Below, piece by piece: positions 47,901-59,933 of a stretch of 64,000 nucleotides of DNA (positions are counted from its first letter, which is position 1; every line of letters starts with the position of its first letter). Source of the stretch: Phoronis australis. Its lineage: Eukaryota > Phoronida > Phoronidae. The notes beneath the pieces are model-generated. The model did no database searches and was not told the DNA's origin. It saw only the letters and a list, made by a program, of their open reading frames with translations. The DNA lies in the NCBI GenBank assembly GCA_002633005.1, contig NMRA01000001.1, forward strand, positions 1,660,198 to 1,724,197, in the 5' to 3' direction. Position numbers and translations under genes: made by a program.

Positions 47901-50900
47901 TGATAAGCTAGATATGGGTGTTAGCCTGGGTGAGTACGTTATCATAGACTACAGATTGAACAGTTAAAATATTGGGTGTCTATATTTAGACATCCCATCA
48001 CTACCGCCCACGAGCAAAAGGTGGAACAAACTATACATATACCAAAAATTACAAGAGGCCATGATGCATACTTGTTTTCTGATTGGATACATTCACTAAC
48101 ACTTATTTTTGGGAGTAGATATACAAGCTTCGCACTAGAGACTTTCACAATCTCGTTTATAATTAATATCATTTTTATTATCATTATTATTACTATTTCT
48201 ATTATTGTTACTATTATTATTGCTACTATTATTATTGCTACTATTATTTTTATGAAAATCAGCCCCCCCTCCCCNTATTATTATTGCTACTATTATTTTT
48301 ATGAAAATCAGCCCCCCCCCCACCCGATTCTTCAAAACATATAAAATTACAAAATTTTTAGCAAAAAGGGAGACTGCTGCTATACGTTTTAACAGCATTT
48401 GTCTTAACATAATTCAGTGACAGCTAGTAATCCCATACTTATCAAGTATGCAAACTAATATTATAAGACCTTCCCTTCACTTCAGAATACAACCTGCCAA
48501 CTGCTGTCCATGTTAAGCATAGGCAGTATACTTAACCTACAGTTGGTTCTTGACAAGGCAGGTTGGAACATGCCTGAGAACTAAATACATCTTCAGGCAT
48601 GTCTACCTAGAGTGACTGAATTCCAGAACATTTTAAAGCAAACCCTTCAATAAAGACAGTTATATGCAAGATTGGTAATCCAGTGCCACAAATACATCAA
48701 AATTGTGCAGTAACCCAACTTTTAAATCATGTTCAAATCTGTGACAAATTGCCAGCTGATAAGGTTGATATATTCAAGGCACAGATAGAAATGACCACAA
48801 ATTTCAGATGCAACAAAGAGAAATATGACTTCACTTGTATTTTCAACTTAATCTTCATATTTATATCTTGCACACATTCTGGAGGCTAGCAAAGAATCTA
48901 ACCAAAATTTATTTTTCATGCCTCTCTCACTAGGAAAAACAACTACAGTAGACTCTCAGGTAATTAAGATGTCTGTGGAGACTTATTTTTATACCAAATG
49001 CTCTGATGTCCAATACTATTATCATGAATCCTGACAAGCAGGCATTCTGCTTACAGTCATGTAGGACAATGATTTATGATAACTAGACAGACAGCATGTG
49101 ACCAAATCTACTGATAACATGATAGTAGGCTTATAATGTTGCACCAAATTGTTACCTCTGTACTCAATAGACTAAGATGAAAAAATGGTTTTGCTGTGCA
49201 TTAGTACTGCCACGTTTCTGTAAGCAGAAGAAATCGGCCGAATCATTTAAAGTCACAACTGCAACACATATTTATGCACTCATGAAAACTTTGCTAGAAG
49301 TAACTTTTCCTATGATTTTGTTGAGGACAGTAAGCACAACTAGAATTTCACCAAACGACACAATATGGTTTACAAATGATGGGTTGCAAAATCAAATTCC
49401 TTTTTCTAAACTATAGCTGCCACCAGACAACATTTTGACAAATTCCCACCCCAATGTTAGCAGTCTTTTCAAAGATTAGTAAAAACCATGTTTGGCAATA
49501 GGGCTTGAAAGTGTGGGGACACTGTACTGAGGTAGTACAGGAGATACAACCATCTTGGTTCCAACTCTTGCCACTTCGCAATGGGACATAACATTCAATC
49601 AAACGGTTGTACTAGAAGCATCCCCATTTAGTATCTGTTTCAGAAAAAAACATGGTCTTCTATGTTCGATTCACAGATGCTTTGACATGAGCTCCAGGTC
49701 TCAAAGTTTCTTTTTGTTAAATTTTGCCAGTTCAAAAATATGCCGGTGCAAGTGAAAAGGCTACGGCCATGTTGTTTGTCTCCAATTTACAGTAGTTGCT
49801 AGGGTGTAAGACGTCATCAATTTCCTCCCTATTGGTTAATATTTGAAGTTGATAAGATCTTACTTTAGTTAACATTTAATTTTGTAGTGATTTCAAAGTT
49901 GTGATTTCCTTCAAGCCACCAACTGGGTGTTGTTAGTTATCACATGCCAATGTCGTGGATTATCATAAGTGATGATTAAATAAAATTATGCAATCTGCAC
50001 ACTTTTGTGTAAGGGTGATAACAGATAATTTAAGCCCACATACCCATCATCCCACTCAGTAGTGATGACCTGGCATGGAATGTAATCTTTATAGAATGTA
50101 CCCTATAACACAGACTTTACTATGCTAAACAAAAGCATTAGTTCGGAGACAAACATATTCGTTAGGAAAAGTATACCAACCACGTTAAATGAATTCAAAT
50201 TAATGATGAACAATTTGATATTAACAGTTATGAACTGACTCATTCCAACCAAAAATCAACCAACACCAAAAGCATGATATCCAATACCCCTTTCACGAAC
50301 TGGCTAAAACACTAGCATTGTAGCTAGTACGTACCAGAACTGTCGTCAGGTGAACGGTTACAAGTGTCACTTCTGCTGGCAGTATGGTTTGAATTACCTG
50401 CAGTTTTAGGTGGCACAAGTATGTAACCACACTGCTTATTTCAGAGAACACACTCACAAACAGGCGGGTAATGGCCTTTGTGGCCTTTGCTTATTGTCGC
50501 ATTAATCAATTTATGGCTGAGACTGAGCTGTTTTGACACCAAACTTAGCTTAAAAGCCACTCCAGTGGACTACTGGCTAAAATTACCTCTTCAATGGCAG
50601 CTCATCTCTATGGCTAACTAGCCTTTATCCCAGTGAAACTGCTACCATTTTCGCCAGGCATGTGAATCTAGTACAAAAAACCAGAGTCCTCTATGGAATA
50701 TCTGCCTGTACCGTTTTCCCTAGGCAGGTGAATCAACTGAAGCAAAAGAGACCTCCATACAACACCTGCCTGTAGGGTCCTTTCAGACAGGGTTATGCAG
50801 CAAGGATTGGGACTAAACACTTGCAATAGGCATTTTCCTTGTTACAGCATTATAACTTCTATGCACAAACACAAATATATGAGTGACAAATCAACACAAA

Positions 50901-51283
50901 AATGCAACTGAAAACCAAAGCTAAGAATATCTGATGAGAATATCAAAAGGGTTAAGGGTTGACACTAGCTGTAGACTAGACTCCTGGAGTAAAAGTTGTT
51001 ATAAAATCCTTTCACTCAGTTTTCAAGCTAAAGTTCATATTCTGACACAATCTGTAGCCAACACTTTGCCCGACAGATAGAGAATGTCTCAATACAAGTA
51101 ACACACACAACTAGCAGAATAAGCCTGAGGTTGAAAGCAGTGAGTACAGGCATATTTTTCCATAATTTAGGTGATGCAACACAAATGTTTTAAGGATTCA
51201 TATGTCACTTAAGGAGAACTTAAGCACTGAACAAACTTGAAGAAATTATGCCAACATACCACTTTCTTCAAAGTATACGACAT
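38979..51283 (-). CDS. Galectin G2, four carbohydrate-recognition domains, frameshifted last exon
   Basis: Minus-strand coding exons. Start: 51283-51260 (MSYTLKKV). CRD1: 46893-46811, 46265-46061, 45532-45413. CRD2: 45225-45137, 44736-44544, 43923-43804. CRD3: 43426-43338, 43031-42886, 42355-42255, then 41719-41508, which also begins CRD4. CRD4: 40125-39930, 39093-38979. Phases are consistent through 526 residues. Every CRD keeps HFNPR, the following asparagine and W..EER (CRD4 reads WEEEER). CRD3 has its sugar-site exon split in two and an acidic insert (SSEDTDSPSSSDEELSPEP) before HFNPR. The last exon reads TFVDGRHFLNF, then TAG. One extra T (homopolymer at 39058-39061) shifts the frame away from the expected SHRHPFSEFGQL...KTQFL-stop, so CRD4 is truncated unless this is an assembly error. 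Intact length would be about 563 residues. Quadruple-CRD galectins are known from molluscs. Confidence 0.85.
48150..48325. repeat. ATT-rich microsatellite with an N inside a duplicated block
   Basis: Runs of ATT/ACT triplets lead to TATGAAAATCAGCCCCCC. A single N at 48275 follows, and the same ATT run and CAGCCCCCC tail then repeat. The exact repetition on both sides of the N suggests a mis-joined or unresolved simple repeat. It lies in G2 intron 1. Confidence 0.8.
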
Positions 51284-54200
51284 GGTTCACACGGCAAACA
51301 GTCTCTTTCATACCTGAAACGAAATCGAACACAAGTCAAGCTGACTGATGGTTCGACAAAAAAGCCGAGGGTTCAAAACCTGACAGATACGTCACAGCTC
51401 ACCAACAATCAAATACTCAAACAAACACAATCTGTCACATCACCAGGGGCCGGGATCTAATCGACCTCAAAATTATTTTTGTCATTCTCCGATCTACTTT
51501 TGTATGAGATCAAAAACAGTATCTGTTATTCTGCACTCAGGAATATTATGCAGTTAACAAAAATGAGCTTGTAGTCCAAGTTTGCATTTGATGGCTCCTC
51601 GAGATTCTGTGTAAAAACTCAAACTTTTAGTCTCAATGATGGGGTCATTAAGTACAAACTAAGATGAAACAGTTATTCACTTGAGCACATACAGAATAAG
51701 GCACTGGCTCACCTTGAATTTGTACAAAAGGAATTTGCACAAAAGCAGAATAGATACTGCCAAAAATAATTTTTAGTTCAACCTCAAGTAAAAGGTGCCC
51801 TGGTGCTCCTGTTAATAAATCAGTCTTGTATTAAAACACTGTTGGTTAAATCATGCCACACCATATGGAAGTAACAACGTAAGTCATGTATGGTACTCAC
51901 AGTCCTTCCAACTGCACAGGCCAGCCAAGACAAGCACACACGCACCCTTGACTGACTAATAAATACCAGGATTGATGAGGTGAAGGGTCAACACCAACAC
52001 ACTAGATGAGGTGAAAGGTCAAAACCAAGACTTCCAGACAACCTGAAGTGAACTACAGTCTTCTGAAGTTATGCGACCTATTTCAAATTCAATGTCCAGC
52101 TTTTTTAGGATTTTAAAATAAACAATCTTCTGTATAAAACAAACATTACTTGAAACAAGAACAAATTGGTATCCAAAAGGATGTAACAAATCACATATTG
52201 AGAAAACTGTGTGAACAATCAACCTTCAATACACCTCTGAAGCAAAATGGATTATTGTCCCATTTCTCTTGTTGCCAAGGTGATAACCTTTGACCATACA
52301 GGGAAAATTCACCAGAGGTTTGCAAGACCTCATGCTGGTTCTCCACATGTGTGCATATGGACCTTATGCAAGTATGTAAAAAATTGCAAAACTGCACCCA
52401 TTGGAAACCCACATGTGGTCTATCTGATCATACAGTGTATATATGGCAAAGGTAAATTTACAGAGGGAATTGTTTATAATAAGGTAACCTTATCAAAAAT
52501 GAGTTTTGTTTACTTAGTTTAATGTTAATAGTTCACTGATAAAACAAAGGGTAAGAAGAAAAGTTCACAGAACTCCATTTGGCCAAGACTGTGTTAAATT
52601 AAGACGAGCTGTGATGACGGTTTTCTAAAAGAGGGAAAGGTGTTGTCTCACTCTTGGAAGAGGCTGTCATCAAGTCTTAAGGAAATAACATTTAAATTGC
52701 ATATCTGAACTGGTTCAATACATGACCAAACATGTAGCCAAATTATAAGAGGTGCAATGTATTATGCGAAATGGCCCTGGTGCAAACTCATCAGGGACTA
52801 AAAACTCTACTGGCTTGATTTGAATAACCTACTACCTAGAATACATGTTTATCTTCTTGGTACTTGGGCTATTTATTGGCCTGACAATGAACATTGGTAA
52901 TGTTTTATAAAGAAACTCTTATCTAAGGCCATCAGTTTAATGTTTACTAGCTTGAAATCCTATGCCATCTACAGAGCAAACATGGTGCTTCCAGGAATTT
53001 CAACCAGACCAAGGTGGGCCTGCTGGCTATTGAGAATGGTCTCGCAAATCAAAACAGCATCATGTCTGTACAGGGACTGCCATGACACTGAGTTAGATCT
53101 CAGTCTGACCTTGAAAACAAGACAAAAACTAAGTGGAAACCGACTAAGTGTTGAACAGTCTGAATGAGACCCCTGTGGAGGTGTTGTATTACTGGCTCAT
53201 TTTTGGCCCAAGCTGTCCTTTTCCATTCATTCCTAGTTCATTTGATAAATAGACAGTTCAAATCAAATGTATTCAGGTAAAACAAAAGAGAATTACTCAT
53301 CGTGGCGGCTGGGCAGAAGCCAATTAATCATCACAGTAGTCTTCCATGACAAAGAATTAAAGGGAATGAACAGCAGGGTTGGTAAGGAGGCTAAGCCATT
53401 CCGTATTTACAATATCGGTGACATAATAATTATCATCGGTCTTTTTGATGACAGAATTTTGTGTGAATACATTTGTCTAGTTACATGTTTTGTACTCTCA
53501 TTTACACAAATAACAATACTTCACTTTTACACAGTAGATGGTTCTTTGAATCATCAGATATTCTCAGAACAAGTTTGACACGACTTAGACTAGATTCGCT
53601 TATTGATGTCTCTTTGATTTAAAAAAATGTTCGTGTTTAATATTTAAATAATTTCCTACAGCATTTGAGTAATTCCCTAAACCTCTACCTAGCAATATGA
53701 TTATCAAATCTCTAGATATGCATTTGAAATTTGCCACGTCACCCACAAAATCAGAATCCAACAATGTGCGAGTTGATAGTTGTGAACAGTCATATAATGT
53801 GTTCTTTGTTAACAGATCAATGGAAAAAACATTCCTCTAAACATTGTCCAGCTATTGGGACCGAGTTCTTCATCCTCTAGTTTTTCAGAAACTTCCGAAA
53901 ACCGACAAAGCTGTTTCACCCTCATATTGAGCATATTTCACACAACATGTTCTCATTCACACAGTCTGATTCATCCATTACATCGGCCGAGTCGTTCATG
54001 GGCAAATGGGGGATAAGTCTCATTTATTTTCAGCGTGCCTGGCGGCGTTATAACATAGCCTAAGAAAAACATCTTTTTAAAACTTTAAATGATTAACCTA
54101 TGCCTGAAACTTAAAGAGGTAATCAACCTTCATTAGGGCGTTCTCCCTTTCAGTGACTTTACCAGACATAGACTGGTGAGCATGTGATAAAATTTAGCTC

Positions 54201-55000
54201 CATTGTTAACTGCCAAGCACAGTCTTTTGTCTGATATGACAACATGCAGGTCAATTATCTACCAGGCTTATTACCGACCACATGTGAACACAGTCAAACC
54301 CAGAGCAAAGTGGTACGTTCGGAAAGAATAGATTGTCACTACTTCGGATGTAACTAATTGGGTGATTTTGGCGATTCAGAAACAAAACATGGTGAGCACT
54401 TGACCAATACAGAAATGCTATTGGTTTATGTTCAAATATGTTATAAATTAACTTTTATTTTTAACAGCATAGCCCATTCAGGCTAGATACGATCTTATTG
54501 AACATCAGAGCAATTATCAAACAAAAGAGAGCCGGGGGGAGGGGGGGGGGCTCTTCAACCATAAATGCTAGAATGGAGTTAATCATTCGTGTAAGATACT
54601 GGCGACGGTGGTCATCCTCCCAACTTGTTGGGCTAAACAATCAAACAAGTTGGGCTCTACGGGAAAACGCCATAATGTTCCTTACATTTTTTCATTGATA
54701 TCACTTACCATAAATTATAAAATTTAGTCTCAAATTGCTGTTTAGTAGCAAAAAACAGGCTTTGAAGGAACCGAAAGCTGGTTATTGGATGAGACCAGGC
54801 TCTATAAGTTAACTAGTCAAAGCGTGTCATCTTATGGGTAGAACATTGTCTCAAGGAAAAACGATTAAGTTGCCGGTTCCTTGAAAACCTAGAAAAACCA
54901 CTTTCATCCTGGGAAGGACCAAGTTGAAACCAAGTCACCAAAATCAAAAGGTTGCTTCTTGGCCAGAACACCAGAGAATAGAAAACGGCGAATAGTTTGC
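51284..55000 (-). promoter_or_regulatory. Upstream region of galectin G2, paralogous to that of G1
   Basis: Holds the 5' UTR part of the start exon (to 51313) and non-coding DNA matching 33.0-36.0 kb in order and orientation. About 0.65 kb at roughly 54110-54760 is extra relative to G1, and the 0.56-kb block at 34840-35400 is missing here. A G-run lies near 54535-54551. No gene recognised. Confidence 0.5.
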
Positions 55001-58000
55001 AAGTACGGCTTTAAATAAATGAAAATTTCACGTGCAAATAATGTTGACAATGACAAGAATCAGGACAGGGTAAGATCATAAAATACATGCAAGACAACTT
55101 ACCAACTGAGGGCAAAGAGCCATGTACCATCATGCATACGTCATGATGGAATTTTTACCTACAAGAAAATAACAACGATTAGAGGATGAATGTGAGACAT
55201 GTAAATATCATATTTAATTCAGCAGATTACGAGTGGTACCATGGCAATGACATCACCCCCTCCACGTTAACTTTCAAACCACGCAATTGTCAACCGTGCA
55301 GTAATGAAGTTTGTTTTAGTTAAAGCCTCATGTACAGCTAATCAGGTCTTGTTAAAAGACCAGATAAAAGACTAAGAAACGAAGTTTGAGGTAACAAATA
55401 GTGTGACACAAACAATCAGTGAGCTCCACTCAAACCATTAATTATATCCTATACTAAACAAGAGACATAAACTGCCTATGTTAAATTCCTCTAAAAGTGT
55501 TCCATTCCAAAATGAAGAAAAAAAAGGGTTTTCAACATGGAGCTGCAAGTATTTTCACTAACTTTTTGCACAAAAGACATTTGAAAGAGAGCTTGAACTA
55601 TACATATCAAACTGTTTGAAAGTTAACGTACTGAAAATTGCATGTTTCAAAATTCTTAAAAACGAAGTTAAATCAGAAACAGAACATATTGCAAGCTTGC
55701 CAAAAATCTTTTCGGGTAAATACTTTTTTCAAAGTTAACTGCCATAGCAAATCATCAGTGAATTTGACCGAAGTAACTTCGACTCCGTGGGTTCATAACA
55801 GGAGACAACACGATGCACACAACATTCAGTGGTAAATAACATCAAAACAGTCTAAAATCAACAGACTATGTATGCAGAAAGACATTAGGCAACCTTGCAC
55901 TTGATGAAATCAAAAATGATAGCTACCTTCATTGTCGTCACTTTCACTAACATGTCAAAAATAAAACTGAGTTATACAATGTATTCTTGCACAAAGCCAG
56001 TTGCTACACGTATCACCTTTCAGGACTATGGAACAGAATAACGGAACATTTTCATTGATGAAGAAATTCATTTGAAACGCATTTATTGCATCTGTGCTTG
56101 AGCAGGTAATGTGCTCATATAATTTTTAAGATGGCAAAGATCTGGTTCCAAGTGCATATGATTGGATGGAATAAACCTTTTTACGGATATCGAAAATCGA
56201 TGCGTGCGCCTCCTAGAGTATGGAACTGTAGGATTTCAGTCACTGAATACAGAATAAAGGAGGTGTCATTTATGTGTACCTCTGCTCGCTAAGTTGGAAG
56301 TTGATATAGCATAGATGCTTCCTATGTACTCACATCTATGAATTTGTGGTTGTTTGAAATGTTAACGAAATGTCGCGATTCCTACTGATCCCATATCCAT
56401 GTTGACTTGACGACTGCTATCCCACAATCCTTTGGGTATACAAAGTCTCACGCTATCCGTAAAAAGATCACTAGATGAGAGCATAATAGCACGTTTTAAA
56501 TGACTTCAGCGTGAATGAAAATGAAACAGACGTTTCAAAGAATTGACAAGAATGAAAATGAGGCAAAGAAAATGTTCTCAACATTCAGTCAGTTTTCACA
56601 TGAAATGAAACTTGTTCCGGTGAACAATCTAGAGTAGCAGTGAGACACAATACCTGAGTAGCGCACTTCTGGCCCTGGTGAAAATACTCGTGCGCAGTCG
56701 TGGGTAGAATGAAAATGAGGCTTGGGAAAATGCATCTTGACCCAACGGCATGATATGATGAATTTGTTTTAGGACATGGTCACTTCCTCCAGAGTTTAGC
56801 CACTGAATTCAACACACATCTACCAGTACTTTATTCTAGTTTGCATGGGTGTTCCATTAACATCAACATTAAATTTAGTGGTTGAATTACAAATCGCTTC
56901 CAAAGCTTTTCTTGCTCGAAACAGTACCATTCTCAAAAGGCACTTAAAAAACATGCATCCACTAAAGCACCCCTCAGGGGTCCATACCCCCTACTCAGAA
57001 ACTTTAAAACTGTTGTTAATGGAAGAAGACAAAGTTCCTCCAATGTCTGACCATTAAGAGACCCCTTCTGTCCAATATGTAGGACGGTGAAAATTCTCTA
57101 CATTGGGTCAGTGAAAACTTAATTATATTGCTTACGGTCCGTGACTATACACAATTTTAGAAACAGACAATAGTGGCCGTCCCGAATTCGTCTCGATATT
57201 ACACAAGAGGTCCATGAAAATGTCAGCTATTTTTGAGGACAAGTAAAATATTAATTGCCAAGTCTTTTTTTTCAGACCCTTATGATACAAAACAGTGTCT
57301 GATATTTGAGAAATGCATGTCCGAATCTTCAGAATCAAGAGAGCTCAACTTCACCTCAAGTTTCAGAGTTTCAAATTTCAGGGACTCTCCCTAACTGGAG
57401 AATTTTTACCATAGACCACACAGCATTCAATTAAAACCTAAATTAATTTCAACCTGTGAAATGACGTTGTTGTGGCTAAAATCTGGAGAACGCTGTAGAG
57501 GCATAAAGAGACCTCAAGCAACAAACCATCATAACTACAGAACATCTGAAGAAACAAGAGCACAACTGGTGAACAATGTAATCAACATGATAGATACAAT
57601 CCAATAAGCGAAACCAAAACGTAAAACGATTGTTCGGGCACATTGCAACATTTTGGTTCCCCCATACTCTCATTTTTGTCATGCTTAGAGACTTCTTACA
57701 AAATCGCTTTATTTCTTATTTTGTTCTCGACTTTTGAATGAAATACGATGTTTATGTAGCTAGAGACAGCTCGTGGCAGATCCAGTTTCTGAAAAATTTT
57801 GATTGGGAACACAGTACCTAGTAATCTATAAAATAACTTGATAATTTGGTGCACAAATTGTGTATTCGGATATTCGGAATAAAAAATCCCTTCATGACCA
57901 GGAATATCTGCAGTCCTCCAAAATACAGGTCCATGGCCATACTTTCAAAGCCACAATAGAAATTTCTATGGTTTGTAAGGTTTCTCAAATTGAACAGCAG

Positions 58001-59933
58001 CAGCGAGTGCTAAACAAAAACAAGGCTTTATTAGAAACAGGTCACTTTTTTGCTCATCTACAAAACAAACATAAAATTACCATTGAAACCATAAACTCTC
58101 TTAGCTACATATCAGTTCTCATTCAACTAGAAGGCCCAGATTGTTAATTGGGGCACTAGAAGGGAAAAATATTCCATTACCAGATGAGTGCGTATTGTCA
58201 GTTTTCAAGCCACATTATTTTGTAAAGTGTACAAACACTGAAAATTAAACACGGATAGTCGTCACAGAATAAGAATGAAGATAAGGTATTTGAAACCCCT
58301 TCAAACATTTGCAGTCAGGAAATGGCAATCTTAAAGAAACAAATCACCACATGCTTCCGGGTTACCAATAGCATGACCCACCTCTTGATACAATATATCT
58401 TTAGTTAATAAATTTTATGATGCGCGAGTAATGAGCTAGCCAGAACCCCGTCACGAGAATTTTTTGAAACGCGAGTGCAGAAATATTTAAAAAACAACCA
58501 TGTCGGGTCTCTAGTAGAGAGCAGGAGATTGAGGTATTTTCCAGCGTGAAAAAGGTAAGGAACCACTGAAATTCATTGTTCGTAGGATAAGCATGCTTCT
58601 TGGAGCTAAAACTGTGATGAGTCGAGCATTCACAAAGACACAGGCACTTTTAAGCAGCCTGTAGTCACATAAACTGAGGATGGACGGTAAGCCGAGCATG
58701 GGCACTTAAAAGTGAAAATTTGGACATTTCAGGAATGGGCGGTGAGCTAGGCACGGGTATTGACCAGGACAAGTACAGTATACATTGTCTAAAATGTTGA
58801 CAGTCGAGGTCCTCTTCCAACCACATAAGGCATGCTAACGAAGTACAAATTCTGACAAGACAAAGAGATGAGCGCAGATGTATTTTCAAGGTAGCTTCAC
58901 TGAAGCTCAAGTCACACTCTTTGTGCAAATGAGAGGATACAAGAATGATCAAGCGAACGTAATGGTGTATTCAGAAAACAGGCAAATACATGGCAGACAA
59001 CGTATGACAGAAGTATGACTTTATGTTAACTGAGAGTCTTAAAATATGTTTAACAACAGAAAACACATCTTAAAATGTGAACTAGCATCTAACGATAATG
59101 AATCAAAATATGCTCATATAATGATTAACTAACATCTTAAGGCCTGCTAGAGAAACTGGTTTCTGTGAAATCTGTTTTTCCATCACCTCCCACATGAGAG
59201 CAAAAATGATAAGGACGAAAAGGTCAAAAAACACAATGAAATCAAACATGAACACAGTCAATGCCTTTTAACAGAGTCACGTTATGCAGTGAAGATGCTT
59301 GTAATGCAAACTTGAAAATAATTAAAGTACTCCTTGAGAGCCAATATTTCTGAAGAGTAGTTTCAAGCTGCGTTTAATCTTGGACACCTATGTACTCCTA
59401 CAGTAATGCATTCACTTTTGAAACAATGTAAGACGGATGACCCCTATTACTTCCAGGTTAAGTTATACTGAGTTTTTCAGTAATAACAGTGAAGTTATTC
59501 ACACAGCACTAGATGGCATGGGGAAATGTTGAGTATCTAACGATGAGCTCGGCACGGCGCAAACTGAGAGCAATATGTAAAAATGAACTAGAAGCACAAT
59601 ACACACATGAAAAAGTCAAATGCTCGAGTTAGAGAGATGATAACCATGACATCTTCACGCAAAAAATGACGATCTGATTCGAACAAAAGTTGACAACAAG
59701 CAATGCTCACAAAAACATCAGTCAGTCCTTCGAACAACGGCACCGCGAATGACATGAATGAAAGAACTTCAAACGTTATGACGGTGTGATGAAAATTGAG
59801 TGGCAAATCCTCAACAACAGACTGCTCCAAATGCAGGGCAACGTTAGAATGGACGTTTTTATAAAAATTAGACGGTACAATGAGGTATGGAGGTATATGA
59901 CCAACTGGCTACTGAGTATGACTACAAGTGTGC
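55000..59933 (-). other. Non-coding stretch between galectin G2 and the NOVA-like stop codon
   Basis: No exon, repeat array or RNA gene recognised in about 4.9 kb. The right part probably contains the 3' UTR of the NOVA-like gene, whose stop is at 59936-59934. Where that UTR ends cannot be read from the sequence. The small ORFs have no protein-like features. Confidence 0.45.
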
